Assembly: GCF_000378945.1 (NCBI RefSeq)
Contig: NZ_KB900539.1
Coordinates: forward strand, 1,189,661-1,253,660
Length of the DNA stretch: 64,000 nucleotides
Direction of reading: 5' to 3'
Source: Methyloversatilis universalis EHg5
GTDB lineage: Bacteria > Pseudomonadota > Gammaproteobacteria > Burkholderiales > Rhodocyclaceae
Every line of letters begins with the position of its first letter. Positions within the stretch are counted from its first letter, which is position 1. This document shows positions 51,157 through 60,407 of the stretch, piece after piece. A model generated the notes under the pieces. The model did no database searches, was not told the DNA's origin, and saw nothing but the letters and a program-made list of their open reading frames with translations. The position numbers and the translations under genes are program-made.

Positions 51157-52170
51157 ATGTTCCTGAAGGTCCTGATGGTCAGCTGCACAGCGCTGGCGCT
51201 CGGCCTCACCGTCGCCCCGACGGTCGAAGCCGCCACTGCCAAGACCACCGCCTCCCAGACCAAGGCCGGCAAGAAAACCGCCAAGGTCGCCAAGAAGAAC
51301 ACCTCCCAGGCCCGCGTTCAGCAGGCCAGCATCAAGAAAACCTCCCGCAAGTCCGTCGCCGCAGTCGCCGCTCCGCGTGAAATCTCGGTCAGCGACATCG
51401 ACGCGCTCGGCCTGCCCAACGTCAAATCCACCGCGGTGCTGGTGCAGGACCAGAGCTCGGGCGAAGTGCTGTTCGAGCGCAATTCCGACGCCGTGGTGCC
51501 GATCGCCTCGATCACCAAGCTGATGACCGCCATGGTGTCGCTGGACAGCAAGCCCGCGCTGGACGAAGTGCTGGACGTGAGCGATGAGGATGTCGACCAG
51601 CTCAAGGGCACCCGTTCGCGCCTGTCGGTCGGCACCCGCCTCACCCGCGAGGAAATGCTGCACCTGGCGCTGATGTCGTCGGAAAACCGCGCCGCCTCGG
51701 CGCTGTCGCGTCATTACCCGGGCGGCCGTCCGGCCTTCCTCGCCGCGATGAACCGCAAGGCGCAGGATCTGGGCCTGATCGATACCCGTTTCTTCGACAG
51801 CACCGGTCTGAATCCGCACAACGTGTCGTCGGCACGCGATCTGGCCAAGATGGTCGCCGCTTCGTCACGCTACCCGTTGATCCGCGAGTTCTCGACCACC
51901 CGCGACGGCTTCTTCGCGGTGAATGGCCGCATGATGCGTTTCAACAACACCAATGCGCTGGTGTCCAGTTCGGAGTGGGAAATCGGTCTGCAGAAGACCG
52001 GTTTCACGAACGAGGCGGGCAAATGCCTGGTGATGCAGGCCTGGATGAACCAGAAGCCGGTGGTCATCGTGCTGCTGGATTCCTGGGGCAAGCTCACCCG
52101 CATCGGCGACGCCAACCGCATCCGCCGCTGGGTCGAACAGCTCGCCCAGCACGGCCCCCGTCAGGGCTGA
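51157..52170 (+). CDS. pbpG: D-alanyl-D-alanine endopeptidase (PBP7/PbpG type)
   Basis: A 337-residue periplasmic serine peptidase of the S11 family. A signal peptide ends near AALA/EAA (about 25), then a Lys-rich low-complexity linker (residues 27-70). Catalytic motifs are SITK (Ser near 118), SEN (about 175) and KTG (about 280). It cleaves peptidoglycan cross-links or trims stem peptides. The Lys/Ala/Thr-rich linker is unusual and may bind the wall. The ATG at 51157 follows GCAGGGGTC. Confidence 0.9.
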   Translation: MFLKVLMVSCTALALGLTVAPTVEAATAKTTASQTKAGKKTAKVAKKNTSQARVQQASIKKTSRKSVAAVAAPREISVSDIDALGLPNVKSTAVLVQDQSSGEVLFERNSDAVVPIASITKLMTAMVSLDSKPALDEVLDVSDEDVDQLKGTRSRLSVGTRLTREEMLHLALMSSENRAASALSRHYPGGRPAFLAAMNRKAQDLGLIDTRFFDSTGLNPHNVSSARDLAKMVAASSRYPLIREFSTTRDGFFAVNGRMMRFNNTNALVSSSEWEIGLQKTGFTNEAGKCLVMQAWMNQKPVVIVLLDSWGKLTRIGDANRIRRWVEQLAQHGPRQG

Positions 52171-52174
52171 CATC

Positions 52175-52939
52175 GTGTCCGGGGTCGCGCCGGGCAGTCG
52201 GGGAGAAGTCGGACTTTTCGTCACCTGCCTGGTCGACCTGATGCGGCCGTCGATCGCGTTCGCCGCGATCCGGCTGCTTGAATCCGCCGGCTACACCGTG
52301 GTGGTGCCGGACAGCCAGACCTGCTGCGGCCAGCCCGGCTACAACTCGGGCGACAGCGAGGCGGCGCGCGCGCTGGCGCGCAAGCTGATCGCCGAATTCG
52401 AGTCCTTTCCTCATGTGGTGGCACCGTCCGGCTCCTGCGCCGGCACGGTGAAAGTGCATTACGCCGACCTGTTCGCCGATGAGCCGGCGTGGCGCGCCCG
52501 GGCCGAGGCACTGGCCGCGAAAACCTTCGAACTGACCCAGTTCCTGACCGATGTGGCCGGCGTGAGCACGGTGTCCGGTACCTTCAGTGGCTCGGTCACC
52601 TATCACGACTGCTGTTCCGGCCTGCGCGAACTGGGCGTGAAGGCGCAGCCGCGCGCGCTGCTGGACAGCATGCCCGGCGTGCGCCGGATCGAGATGCGCG
52701 ACTGCGAGGAGTGCTGCGGCTTCGGTGGCCTGTTCTCGGTCAAGTACCCGGACATTTCCGGCGCCATCGTGCAGCGCAAGTGCGAATCCATACGCGGCTC
52801 CGGTGCCTATGCGGTGGCGCTGGGCGACCTCGGCTGCATGATGAATATCGAAGGCCGGCTGCGGCGCAGCGGCGACGAACTGACCGAGGTGATCCACATC
52901 GCCGAGTTGCTGGCCGGGCCGGACGGCGAGGGCGGCTGA
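52175..52939 (+). CDS. lutA: L-lactate utilisation protein LutA (Fe-S oxidoreductase subunit)
   Basis: A 254-residue CCG-domain protein of the LutA/YkgE/GlpC type. The two cysteine clusters are DSQTCCGQPGYNSGD (about 46-60) and DCEECCGFGGLFSVKYPDIS (about 178-197), with HDCCSGLRELG between them. With LutB and LutC it oxidises L-lactate to pyruvate independently of LldD. A GTG at 52175 is the start, 4 bp after the pbpG stop. It is followed by lutB after 1 bp. Confidence 0.92.
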   Translation: MSGVAPGSRGEVGLFVTCLVDLMRPSIAFAAIRLLESAGYTVVVPDSQTCCGQPGYNSGDSEAARALARKLIAEFESFPHVVAPSGSCAGTVKVHYADLFADEPAWRARAEALAAKTFELTQFLTDVAGVSTVSGTFSGSVTYHDCCSGLRELGVKAQPRALLDSMPGVRRIEMRDCEECCGFGGLFSVKYPDISGAIVQRKCESIRGSGAYAVALGDLGCMMNIEGRLRRSGDELTEVIHIAELLAGPDGEGG

Positions 52940-52940
52940 C

Positions 52941-54371
52941 ATGGACATCCGCTCCATGCATTTCGTCGAACGGGTGCGTGAGCGCCTGGACGACGACGAA
53001 CTGCAGCGCAACCTGAAGCGTACCCGTGGCCGCAATGCCGCCTCGCGCGCGGCGGCGGTCGCCGCCTTTTCCGATTTCGACGCGGTGCGCCAGCGCGCCA
53101 CCGAAATACGCCGCAGCGTGCTGCGCGATCTCGACGTGTGGCTGGAGCGCTTCGAAGCGAAAGCGACCGAGCGCGGCGCCACCGTGCTGTGGGCGCGCGA
53201 CGGCGAGCACGCCTGCGAGCTGATCGCGGATATCGCGAAGCGCCACGGCGTACGCACCGTGGTGAAGTCCAAGTCCATGGTGTCGGAAGAAGCCGGGCTG
53301 AATGCCGCGCTGGAAGCCGCCGGCGTGCGGCCGGTGGAGACCGATCTCGGCGAATACATCCTGCAGATCAACGATAACGAGCCACCGTCGCACATCATCA
53401 TGCCGGTGATTCACAAGTCGAAGGAGCAGGTGTCCGAACTGTTCGCGCGGGTGCACGGCACGCCGCCCAAGACCGATATCGAGGCGCTGACCCACGAGGC
53501 GCGCGCGGTGCTGCGGCCGGAATTCCTCGCTGCGGACATGGGCCTGTCCGGTGGCAATTTCCTGATCGCCGAAACCGGCTCGGTGGCCATCGTCACCAAC
53601 GAGGGCAATGGCCGGCTGTGCACCACGCTGCCGCGGGTGCATGTCGCGCTGACCGGTATCGAGAAGGTGATTCCGACGCTGGAAGACCTGTCCACGCTGC
53701 TGCGCATCCTGCCGCGCTCGGCCACCGGGCAGGCGCTCACCAACTACGTGTCCATGCTGACCGGGCCGAAGCACGCCGGTGATCCGGATGGCCCCGATCA
53801 CATGTATTTCGTGCTGGTCGATGGCGGCCGCGCCGATCTGCTCGGCAGCGAGTTCGAGGACATGCTGCGCTGCATACGCTGCGGCGCCTGCATGAACCAC
53901 TGCCCGGTGTATCAGACCGTGGGCGGGCATGCCTATGGCTGGGTGTATCCGGGGCCGATGGGTTCGGTGCTCACGCCGCTGTACCAGGGGCTGGAAAAGG
54001 CGAAGGATCTGCCGCACGCCGCCACGCTGTGCAACCAGTGCGGCGTGGTCTGTCCGGTATCGATACCGTTGCCGGAACTGATGCGCCGGCTGCGCGAAAA
54101 GCAGGTCGAACGCGGGCTGCGGCCGTGGTCGGAGCGACTGGCGCTGCGCGCCTGGGCCTGGGTGGCCGGCCGGCCGAAGCTGTATGCGCTGGCCAGCCGC
54201 ATCGGCGTGCGCTATCTGCGCTGGCTGGCCGACGGCCGGGATCGCATCCAGGTCATGGGGCTGGCACCCGGCTGGACGGCGCAGCGCGATTTTCCGGCAC
54301 CGGCAGCCAAAACCTTCCGCGAACTCCACGCTGAACGCCAGCGGGCGAAGAGCCGGGGAGGCGCAAGGTGA
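52941..54371 (+). CDS. lutB: L-lactate utilisation iron-sulfur protein LutB
   Basis: A 476-residue protein. The N-terminal LUD domain (about 60-290) includes VVKSKSMVSEEAGLNAALE and GNFLIAETGSVAIVTNEGNG. Two ferredoxin-type clusters follow: CIRCGACMNHCPVY (near 310-323) and CNQCGVVCPVSIPLPEL (near 364). A C-terminal DUF3390-like region ends in a basic tail. It is the central electron-transfer subunit of LutABC. It overlaps lutC by four bases (GTGA). Confidence 0.93.
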   Translation: MDIRSMHFVERVRERLDDDELQRNLKRTRGRNAASRAAAVAAFSDFDAVRQRATEIRRSVLRDLDVWLERFEAKATERGATVLWARDGEHACELIADIAKRHGVRTVVKSKSMVSEEAGLNAALEAAGVRPVETDLGEYILQINDNEPPSHIIMPVIHKSKEQVSELFARVHGTPPKTDIEALTHEARAVLRPEFLAADMGLSGGNFLIAETGSVAIVTNEGNGRLCTTLPRVHVALTGIEKVIPTLEDLSTLLRILPRSATGQALTNYVSMLTGPKHAGDPDGPDHMYFVLVDGGRADLLGSEFEDMLRCIRCGACMNHCPVYQTVGGHAYGWVYPGPMGSVLTPLYQGLEKAKDLPHAATLCNQCGVVCPVSIPLPELMRRLREKQVERGLRPWSERLALRAWAWVAGRPKLYALASRIGVRYLRWLADGRDRIQVMGLAPGWTAQRDFPAPAAKTFRELHAERQRAKSRGGAR

Positions 54372-55030
54372 GCGGCACGCGCGACGACATTCTCGGCCGG
54401 CTGCGCCGTCAGCTCGGCCGTACCGAGGCTACGCGCGCCGAGGCGCAGGCGCGGGTCGAGGCGGTGATTGCGGCGCGCCAGTGCGGGCCACGGGCATCGG
54501 CCGACGCACTGATCGAGCGTTTCATCGAGCGCGCGCGGGCGATGCTGTCCACGGTCGATCGCTGCGTGACCGAAGCTGACGTGCCCGCGCACTGTGCGCG
54601 CTGGCTGGCCGGGCAGTCGCTGCCGACCGGTCTGGTGGTGGCACCGCCGCTGGCCCATCTCGACTGGTCGGCCGCCGGTCTGCAGGCGCGCGCGGGGGCG
54701 GCTGACGGCGACGACAGGGTGGGCGTGACCGGCTGTTTCCGCGCGATCGCCGAAACCGGCACGCTGATGCTGCGCTCCGGTGTCGACATGCCGCCGGTCA
54801 ACAGCCTGCTACCGGAAACCCATATCGCGGTGGTGCCGTCCGGCCACATCGTGGCCGACATGGAAGCGGCCTGGGCGGACGCGCGCCAGGAGTGGGGCAG
54901 CGGTGGGGCCGGAGGCTGGCCGCGCGCGGTCAATTTCGTGTCAGGCCCGTCGCGCACCGCAGACATCGAACAGGTGATCGTGCTGGGTGCCCACGGACCA
55001 TTCCGGGTGCATCTGCTGGTCGTTGGCTGA
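54368..55030 (+). CDS. lutC: L-lactate utilisation protein LutC
   Basis: A 220-residue LUD-domain protein. DRVGVTGCFRAIAETGTLML and LLPETHIAVVPSGHIVADME are the conserved core, and NFVSGPSRTADIEQVIVLGAHGP ends the protein. It completes the lactate oxidation complex. The start is GTG, overlapping the lutB stop. A GC stem and a T5 run follow. Confidence 0.93.
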   Translation: MSGTRDDILGRLRRQLGRTEATRAEAQARVEAVIAARQCGPRASADALIERFIERARAMLSTVDRCVTEADVPAHCARWLAGQSLPTGLVVAPPLAHLDWSAAGLQARAGAADGDDRVGVTGCFRAIAETGTLMLRSGVDMPPVNSLLPETHIAVVPSGHIVADMEAAWADARQEWGSGGAGGWPRAVNFVSGPSRTADIEQVIVLGAHGPFRVHLLVVG

Positions 55031-55037
55031 CGGTGGC

Positions 55038-55066
55038 CCGGCCGTGAGGCCGGTCAGGCCCTTTTT
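55038..55066 (+). terminator. Probable terminator after lutC
   Basis: CCGGCC-GTGA-GGCCGG followed after 8 bp by CTTTTTG. The short stem and displaced T-run make it a weak intrinsic terminator. Confidence 0.5.
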
Positions 55067-55150
55067 GTAAGCGCGATTTACCGGGATAATCATGTCATTC
55101 CGGTCCGGCCCGTGCGGTCGCGCCCCGACGATCTTTCGCCGACGCTGCAC

Positions 55151-57181
55151 ATGCCCGTAACACCGAAACGCCGTTCTCCACCCCGCCGCCTGGTTTCCAG
55201 CCTGCTGTTTGCGTTGACCGCATCGTCCGCAGCGCAGGCCAGTGAAGAGCCGGAAAGTCCTTTCCTCGACGACACGCTGCCGGTGGTGCTGTCGATGACC
55301 CGCATGCCGCAGCGCATCGACGATGCGCCGGGCGCGGTCACGCTGTTTACCCGCGAAGACATCGAACGTCTGGGTTACCGCCGGCTGCCCCAGCTGCTGC
55401 GCCTGGTACCGGGCATGAACATCATGAGCGACACCGGCCATTCGCCGGCGCTGTTCTACCATGGCCTCGGCACGCTCAACCCCAATCGCATGCAGGTGCT
55501 GATCGACGGGCGCTCGGTCTATTCGCCCTATCTGTACGGCTACGTGGATTGGGATGCGCTGCCGCTGACGATGGACGAAATCGAGCGGATCGAGGTCGTG
55601 CGAGGTTCCAATGCGGCGACCTATGGCTCGAATGCGGTGGCCGGCGTGGTCAACATCGTTACCCGCAGTGCGCTAGACGGCCCGTCGGCCATTGCCTCGG
55701 TGACCCGTGGCAGCCGCGATGTGGCCGATGCCTCGGCGCGGCTGCGTCGCAGCTTCGGCCCGCTCAGCATCGCCATCAATGCGCGCACCCTGGGCGACGA
55801 GGGCTTCGAGCATCGCTACGACGATGCGCGGCTGAATGCCTCCACGCTGCGCGCCGATCTGACGCTCAATGCGTCGGACGAAATCAGCCTGATGGCCGGC
55901 CAGAGTTCGGGTTCGCGTGGTGTCGGCTATCCGCTGGGCGTGGCCGGCAACCGCGACAACAGCAATGGCTTCCGCGATGTACGCACCGACAACTGGTTCG
56001 TGCATCTGCGCTTCCGGCGCAGCATTTCGGTCGACAACGAATGGTCCGTCGGCTACTACCAGAACCAGGACAAGGGCCAGGAAGAGTGGTTCGGCGTCCT
56101 CGGCCCGTTGCGCCTGCCGATTGACTACAACCGCACCGCTACGCGCGAGAACTTCGATTTCCAGCACCAGTTCTCGCCGGCGGCCGGCTGGCGGGTGGCC
56201 TGGGGCGCCGAACACCGCGAGGACAGGCTGCAGTCGGCCCGCATGTTCTATTTCACCGGCAGCGAATCGCAGAAGCTGCTGCGGGTATCGGCCAACGTCG
56301 AATGGCGACCGAACAGCCTGCTTACGCTGAACGCCGGCAATATGATCGAGCGCTTCGAGGGCTATGGCCACCAGTCCTCGCCGCGCCTGTTCGCCACACT
56401 GCATCTGACGCCGGATCATGCGCTGAAGGCGGGCGTCAGCCGCGCCTTCCGCCAGCCATCGCTGATCGAGGCCTACGGTGATTCGCGTTTCATCTACCGC
56501 GAACTGATCCCCTTCCTGCCCGCCCGTTACCAGGGGCGCGTGCAGCGTACCTATGTCGGACAGCCGGATCTCGATCCGGAACAGCTGGATTCGACCGAAA
56601 TCGGCTATGTCGGCCGCTTCGGCGCCTCGTCGCTCGAAGTGCGCTATTTCCACGAGCGCTTCGATCATCTGATCACCGAAACACGCTTCGTCGATCCCGC
56701 TTTCCGCAATGCCGGTCGCTCCTACTTTGAAGGGCCGGGCGCCACCATCCGGGGGTTCGAGTACCAGTACCGCTGGCGTGGCGAGGGGCGTGAAATCTGG
56801 TGGTCGCACGCGTTGCCGCGCATCAGCGCCAATCCGGTGTGCGATCCGGGCCAGACCTGCTACGCCGGTACCGCGCCGTCCTCCACCTGGTCGCTGACCT
56901 GGATGGAACAGTTGCCGCGTGACTGGTCGGTATCGGCCACGCTGTACGGGGTCAATTCCGCCAACTTCCTGAACGGCAGCAAGCCGGTCGACAGCTACCA
57001 GACGCTGGATGCGCGGGTGGCCAGGAAATTCCGCAGCGGCGACATGCTGTGGGAGGCGGCGTTGTCGGTCACCGACATCGGGCCGGGCTACGAAACTTTC
57101 AACGACGACCAGGCGCGACGGGTGCCGTTCAACAAGGTCGCCCGCCAGACCCTGCTGACGCTGCGCTCGAGCTGGTTCTGA
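55151..57181 (+). CDS. TonB-dependent outer-membrane receptor
   Basis: A 676-residue receptor. Signal peptide at about 1-32 (ends SSAAQA). The plug domain follows: MPQRIDDAPGAVTLFTREDI, LRLVPGMNIM, VLIDGRSVYSPYLYG, and IERIEVVRGSNAATYGSNAV. Then a 22-strand barrel ends in the aromatic LTLRSSWF. It brings an iron chelate, vitamin or other bulky ligand across the outer membrane with TonB. No riboswitch is seen in the 120-bp upstream gap. The adjacent sensor kinase may control it. The start at 55151 is preferred; GTG at 55112 would add 13 residues ahead of the signal peptide. Confidence 0.9.
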   Translation: MPVTPKRRSPPRRLVSSLLFALTASSAAQASEEPESPFLDDTLPVVLSMTRMPQRIDDAPGAVTLFTREDIERLGYRRLPQLLRLVPGMNIMSDTGHSPALFYHGLGTLNPNRMQVLIDGRSVYSPYLYGYVDWDALPLTMDEIERIEVVRGSNAATYGSNAVAGVVNIVTRSALDGPSAIASVTRGSRDVADASARLRRSFGPLSIAINARTLGDEGFEHRYDDARLNASTLRADLTLNASDEISLMAGQSSGSRGVGYPLGVAGNRDNSNGFRDVRTDNWFVHLRFRRSISVDNEWSVGYYQNQDKGQEEWFGVLGPLRLPIDYNRTATRENFDFQHQFSPAAGWRVAWGAEHREDRLQSARMFYFTGSESQKLLRVSANVEWRPNSLLTLNAGNMIERFEGYGHQSSPRLFATLHLTPDHALKAGVSRAFRQPSLIEAYGDSRFIYRELIPFLPARYQGRVQRTYVGQPDLDPEQLDSTEIGYVGRFGASSLEVRYFHERFDHLITETRFVDPAFRNAGRSYFEGPGATIRGFEYQYRWRGEGREIWWSHALPRISANPVCDPGQTCYAGTAPSSTWSLTWMEQLPRDWSVSATLYGVNSANFLNGSKPVDSYQTLDARVARKFRSGDMLWEAALSVTDIGPGYETFNDDQARRVPFNKVARQTLLTLRSSWF

Positions 57182-57246
57182 AGCGCGTCCGTCTATCCCT
57201 TATGATGATCGCCGGATAAACAGGCGGTCTACCGGAAGGGGGCGGA

Positions 57247-59190
57247 GTGCAGGGTCGGTTCGGGTTCAATCGACTCGGATTCCGCAGTCGCGTGCTGCTG
57301 GCGGCGCTGTTGCCGTCGGTGCTGATCGCGCTTGCCCTGGCGGTTCATTTCACTTCCACCCGTATCGCCGACATCGACCGCGCCCTGGTCGATCGCGCGC
57401 TGCTGCTCACCGCCAGCCTTGCACCGGCCTCCGAGTACGGCCTGTTCGCGGGCAATTCCGACATCCTGCAGACCCTGGCCGACGCTGCGCTGCGCGAGCG
57501 CGACGTCGATGGCGTGGTGCTGTTCGACCGTGACGGGCAAGTACTGGTGCGGGCTGGTGTGGTGCGGCTGCCGGCCCCCGAATCGTTTGCCGGGCTGGGG
57601 GCGCCGGTGCGGCTGGAAAGTTCGGACGCGCACCACCTGTTCGCGGCGCCGGTGTTCAGCGAACAGGCGAAGCCGGATCCGATGTTCGACGACGGCAGCG
57701 CGGAGCTGCCCGGCGTCAGCCGGCTGGGCGCGGTGGTGCTGCAGGTATCGCGGGCCGGCAGCCGGCAGGCGCAGCGCGAACTGATGTGGAGCGCCGCGCT
57801 GATCACGCTGGGCGGGCTGGTGCTGGCCGGCCTGCTGGCGCGCGCGCTGTCGGACGGTGTGACCGCGCCGGTGCGTTCGCTGGCCGACACGGTGCGGCGC
57901 ATTGAACAGGGCGATTTCTCGGCGCGTGCCCGCACCGGTGCGCGCGGCATCCTGCAGGTGCTGGAAGACGGCATCAACCGGATGGCGGTGACGCTGGGCG
58001 GCACCCGGGCCGAGCTGGAGCGCCGGGTGCAGGACGCCACCGCCCAGCTGCAGACGCAGAAGGAAGTGGCCGAACAGGCCAGCCGCGCCAAGACCCAGTT
58101 CGTCGATGCGTTGCTGCATGATCTGAGCCAGCCTTTGATGGCGATGGGCCTGGACATCCGCACGCTCAAGCTCCGCCTGCGCGATGCCGAGAGCAGCGCG
58201 CTGCTGGTGCGGCTCGAACGTTCGTCGATGAAGCTGGAGAACATGCGCGACGTGCTGCTCGATGTCGCCCGGCTGGAATCCGGTGCCACCCAGCCGCGGC
58301 AGACCGAATTTCCGCTCGAGCGGGTGTTCGACAGCCTGCGCCACACCTTCGAGGCGCAGGCGGCTGAAAAGGGGCTGGTTTTCGTGCTGCATCCGACCCG
58401 GCTGTGGTGCCGCTCTGATCCGCTGCTGCTGGAGCGGGTGCTGGCCAATCTGGTGTCCAACGCATTGCGCTACACCCTGCACGGCCGGGTGCTGATCGGG
58501 GCGCGCCGGGTGTCGGATGTCAGCGTGCGCATCGAGGTGCGCGACAGCGGTCAGGGCATTCCGGCAGAACGGCTGGACGACGTGTTCGACGAATTCGTCC
58601 GGCTGCCCGGCATCGATCCGGGCAGCGGTGGTCGAGGCATGGGGCTGGGGCTGGCCATCGTGCGTCGGCTGTGCGCGCTGCTTGACCATACGGTGAGCGT
58701 ACGTTCGCGCCCGGCGCGCGGTTCCACCTTCAGCGTGCAGGTGCCACGGGCGCCGGCGCTCGCTTCAGCCCCGCCGGAGGACGAACTGTCCGGTCTGCGC
58801 CGGCTGAGCCGGCAGCGGGTGGCGCTGATCGACGACGACGCCGCGCTGCTGCAGTCGCTGCAGCAGCTGCTGCATTCGCTCGGGGTGGATGTGATCGCCG
58901 GCACCTCGGCCGGATTCGTGCTGCGCCAGCTGCGCCAGGCCGGCGCACCGGCCTTCATCATCAGCGACTACCAGCTGGGCCCTGACAGCGACGGGCTGCG
59001 TGCGGTGCTGTCGCTGCGGCGCGAATTCGGCGAACACATTCCGGCGCTGATCATGACCGGTCTGGCCGCCACCCGCGAACTGGAGATCGAACTGGAGGCG
59101 CACGGCATTCCGCTGGTGGCCAAGCCGGTGCGGCCAGTGGTGCTCGACGCGGTGATCGGCAGCCTGCTGGACGCGGCCGACGAGGACTGA
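57247..59190 (+). CDS. Hybrid sensor histidine kinase/response regulator
   Basis: A 647-residue membrane sensor. A helix at about 15-35 is followed by a periplasmic region with LAPASEYGLFAGNSDILQTL, typical of CHASE8-like sensors, then a second helix near 180-200 and HAMP. The kinase has LLHDLSQPLMAMGLDIRTLK (His near 291), NLVSNALRYTL and GRGMGLGLAIVRRLC. A C-terminal REC domain carries VALIDDDAALLQS and FIISDYQLGPDSDG. The H-box HDLSQPL is the variant common in hybrid kinases of this group. It is convergent with a NarL-type regulator one base away, its likely partner. Confidence 0.9.
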   Translation: MQGRFGFNRLGFRSRVLLAALLPSVLIALALAVHFTSTRIADIDRALVDRALLLTASLAPASEYGLFAGNSDILQTLADAALRERDVDGVVLFDRDGQVLVRAGVVRLPAPESFAGLGAPVRLESSDAHHLFAAPVFSEQAKPDPMFDDGSAELPGVSRLGAVVLQVSRAGSRQAQRELMWSAALITLGGLVLAGLLARALSDGVTAPVRSLADTVRRIEQGDFSARARTGARGILQVLEDGINRMAVTLGGTRAELERRVQDATAQLQTQKEVAEQASRAKTQFVDALLHDLSQPLMAMGLDIRTLKLRLRDAESSALLVRLERSSMKLENMRDVLLDVARLESGATQPRQTEFPLERVFDSLRHTFEAQAAEKGLVFVLHPTRLWCRSDPLLLERVLANLVSNALRYTLHGRVLIGARRVSDVSVRIEVRDSGQGIPAERLDDVFDEFVRLPGIDPGSGGRGMGLGLAIVRRLCALLDHTVSVRSRPARGSTFSVQVPRAPALASAPPEDELSGLRRLSRQRVALIDDDAALLQSLQQLLHSLGVDVIAGTSAGFVLRQLRQAGAPAFIISDYQLGPDSDGLRAVLSLRREFGEHIPALIMTGLAATRELEIELEAHGIPLVAKPVRPVVLDAVIGSLLDAADED

Positions 59191-59191
59191 T

Positions 59192-59851
59192 TCAGTCCTT
59201 GCCGGCGCGCCGCGGCAGCCGTATGCCCATCTGCGACAGCGCGAACACCGCCTGCGTGCGGTTGCGTACATTGAGCAGCCGCAGGATGGTCGAGATATGG
59301 GTTTTCGCGGTACCGTCCGAAATGCCCAGTTCGCGGCAGATGAGCTTGTTCGGCAGGCCTTCGATCATCAGCTGCAGCACCTGGATCTGGCGCGGCGTGA
59401 GGCCGATGTCGGCCAGGTCCTGGATGGACGGGCGCGGCGGATGCGGGTGGGCGGCGTTGTCCAGCACCTGCTGAGGCACATAGATGCCGCCCTTGAGCAC
59501 CAGCTGCAGCGCGCTCACCAGCACTGCGGTGGTCGAACTTTTCGAGATGAAACCCATCGCACCGTGGTCGATCGACTCGGTGATGGTCTGGCGGTCGTCC
59601 TGGGCTGAAATGACCACCACCGGCACGTCCGGGAATTCGCTGCGCAGTTGCACCAGCAGCGTGGTGCCTTCGGCGTCCGGCAGATTGAGGTCCAGCATCA
59701 CCAGATCGGGCCGCCAGCCGGTGCGCAACAGGGTGAGCGCGCGCGAGGCGAGCAGCGCGCAGCGGATGTCGGGTTCGGTGTCGACCTCGGCCAGTACGCT
59801 GCGCAGCCCTTCGACCACGAGGGGCTGGTCTTCGACGATCATTACCTGCAT
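59192..59851 (-). CDS. NarL/FixJ-family response regulator
   Basis: A 219-residue regulator. REC begins MQVMIVEDQPLVVEGLRSVL, LVMLDLNLPDAEGTTLL has the phospho-Asp, and VISAQDDRQTI and GFISKSSTTAVLV complete it. The LuxR-type HTH is LTPRQIQVLQLMIEGLPNKL with ISDGTAKTHISTILRLL. The ATG at 59851 gives a standard N-terminus; a TTG six codons earlier is possible. It is convergent with the hybrid kinase, whose HDLSQPL-type core often pairs with such regulators. Confidence 0.9.
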   Translation of the reverse strand: MQVMIVEDQPLVVEGLRSVLAEVDTEPDIRCALLASRALTLLRTGWRPDLVMLDLNLPDAEGTTLLVQLRSEFPDVPVVVISAQDDRQTITESIDHGAMGFISKSSTTAVLVSALQLVLKGGIYVPQQVLDNAAHPHPPRPSIQDLADIGLTPRQIQVLQLMIEGLPNKLICRELGISDGTAKTHISTILRLLNVRNRTQAVFALSQMGIRLPRRAGKD

Positions 59852-59935
59852 GGGTGGGGCATCCGTCAAGGAATGGCCCCGATTTTATATGCGATGGTGC
59901 TTGCGGTCCTGCTGCGGCGCAAAGGAGAACACGTG

Positions 59936-60307
59936 GTGAGTCACGGTCTGGTGCTGTTCGGTCACGGATCACGCGATCCGGAATGGGCGCGCCCGCTGCG
60001 CGAGGTGGCGGCACGGGTGGCGGGCGGTGCCGGCGCGCCGCGGGTCGAACTGGCCTTTCTTGAATTCCTCGAACCGACGCTGGAACAGGCCTGCGCGCGG
60101 CTGGTGGCCGACGGCGTCAGCCGCATTGCGGTGCTGCCGATGTTCATCGCCCAGAGCGGCCATGTGCGGCGCGACCTGCCGGCGCAGATCGACGCGGTGC
60201 GCGCCGCCCATCCGTCGCTGCGCATCGATCTGGCGGTGGCGGTCGGTGAGGATGCACGGGTGCAGGCGGTGATGGCCGAAGTCGCGCGGGCGGCCTTCGA
60301 CGACTGA
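59936..60307 (+). CDS. cbiX: CbiX-type sirohydrochlorin chelatase
   Basis: A 123-residue single-domain chelatase. GLVLFGHGSRDPEWARPLRE holds the first metal-binding His, and ELAFLEFLEPTLEQACARLV and IAVLPMFIAQSGHVRRDLPA hold the second. CbiX proteins insert Co or Ni (or Fe) into sirohydrochlorin for cobalamin, F430 or sirohaem. Given the nitrate genes downstream, sirohaem for nitrite reductase is one possibility. The start is GTG at 59936 after AAAGGAG; GTG at 59933 also fits. Confidence 0.88.
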   Translation: MSHGLVLFGHGSRDPEWARPLREVAARVAGGAGAPRVELAFLEFLEPTLEQACARLVADGVSRIAVLPMFIAQSGHVRRDLPAQIDAVRAAHPSLRIDLAVAVGEDARVQAVMAEVARAAFDD

Positions 60308-60407
60308 GTGCGCTCAAGGCGGCCTGTCGGCTGCCGTTAGTGTGTTCGACGTGCGGGAGCCGAAACTTTCTCAGGCTTCCACGTCCCTCTCAGCGGAGCG
60401 TGATTTC

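Noticed and set aside
55031-55150. Cobalamin riboswitch upstream of the TonB receptor (suggested by nearby cbiX)
   Set aside because: The gap is only about 120 bp, partly taken by the lutC terminator, and shows no B12-box-like sequence.
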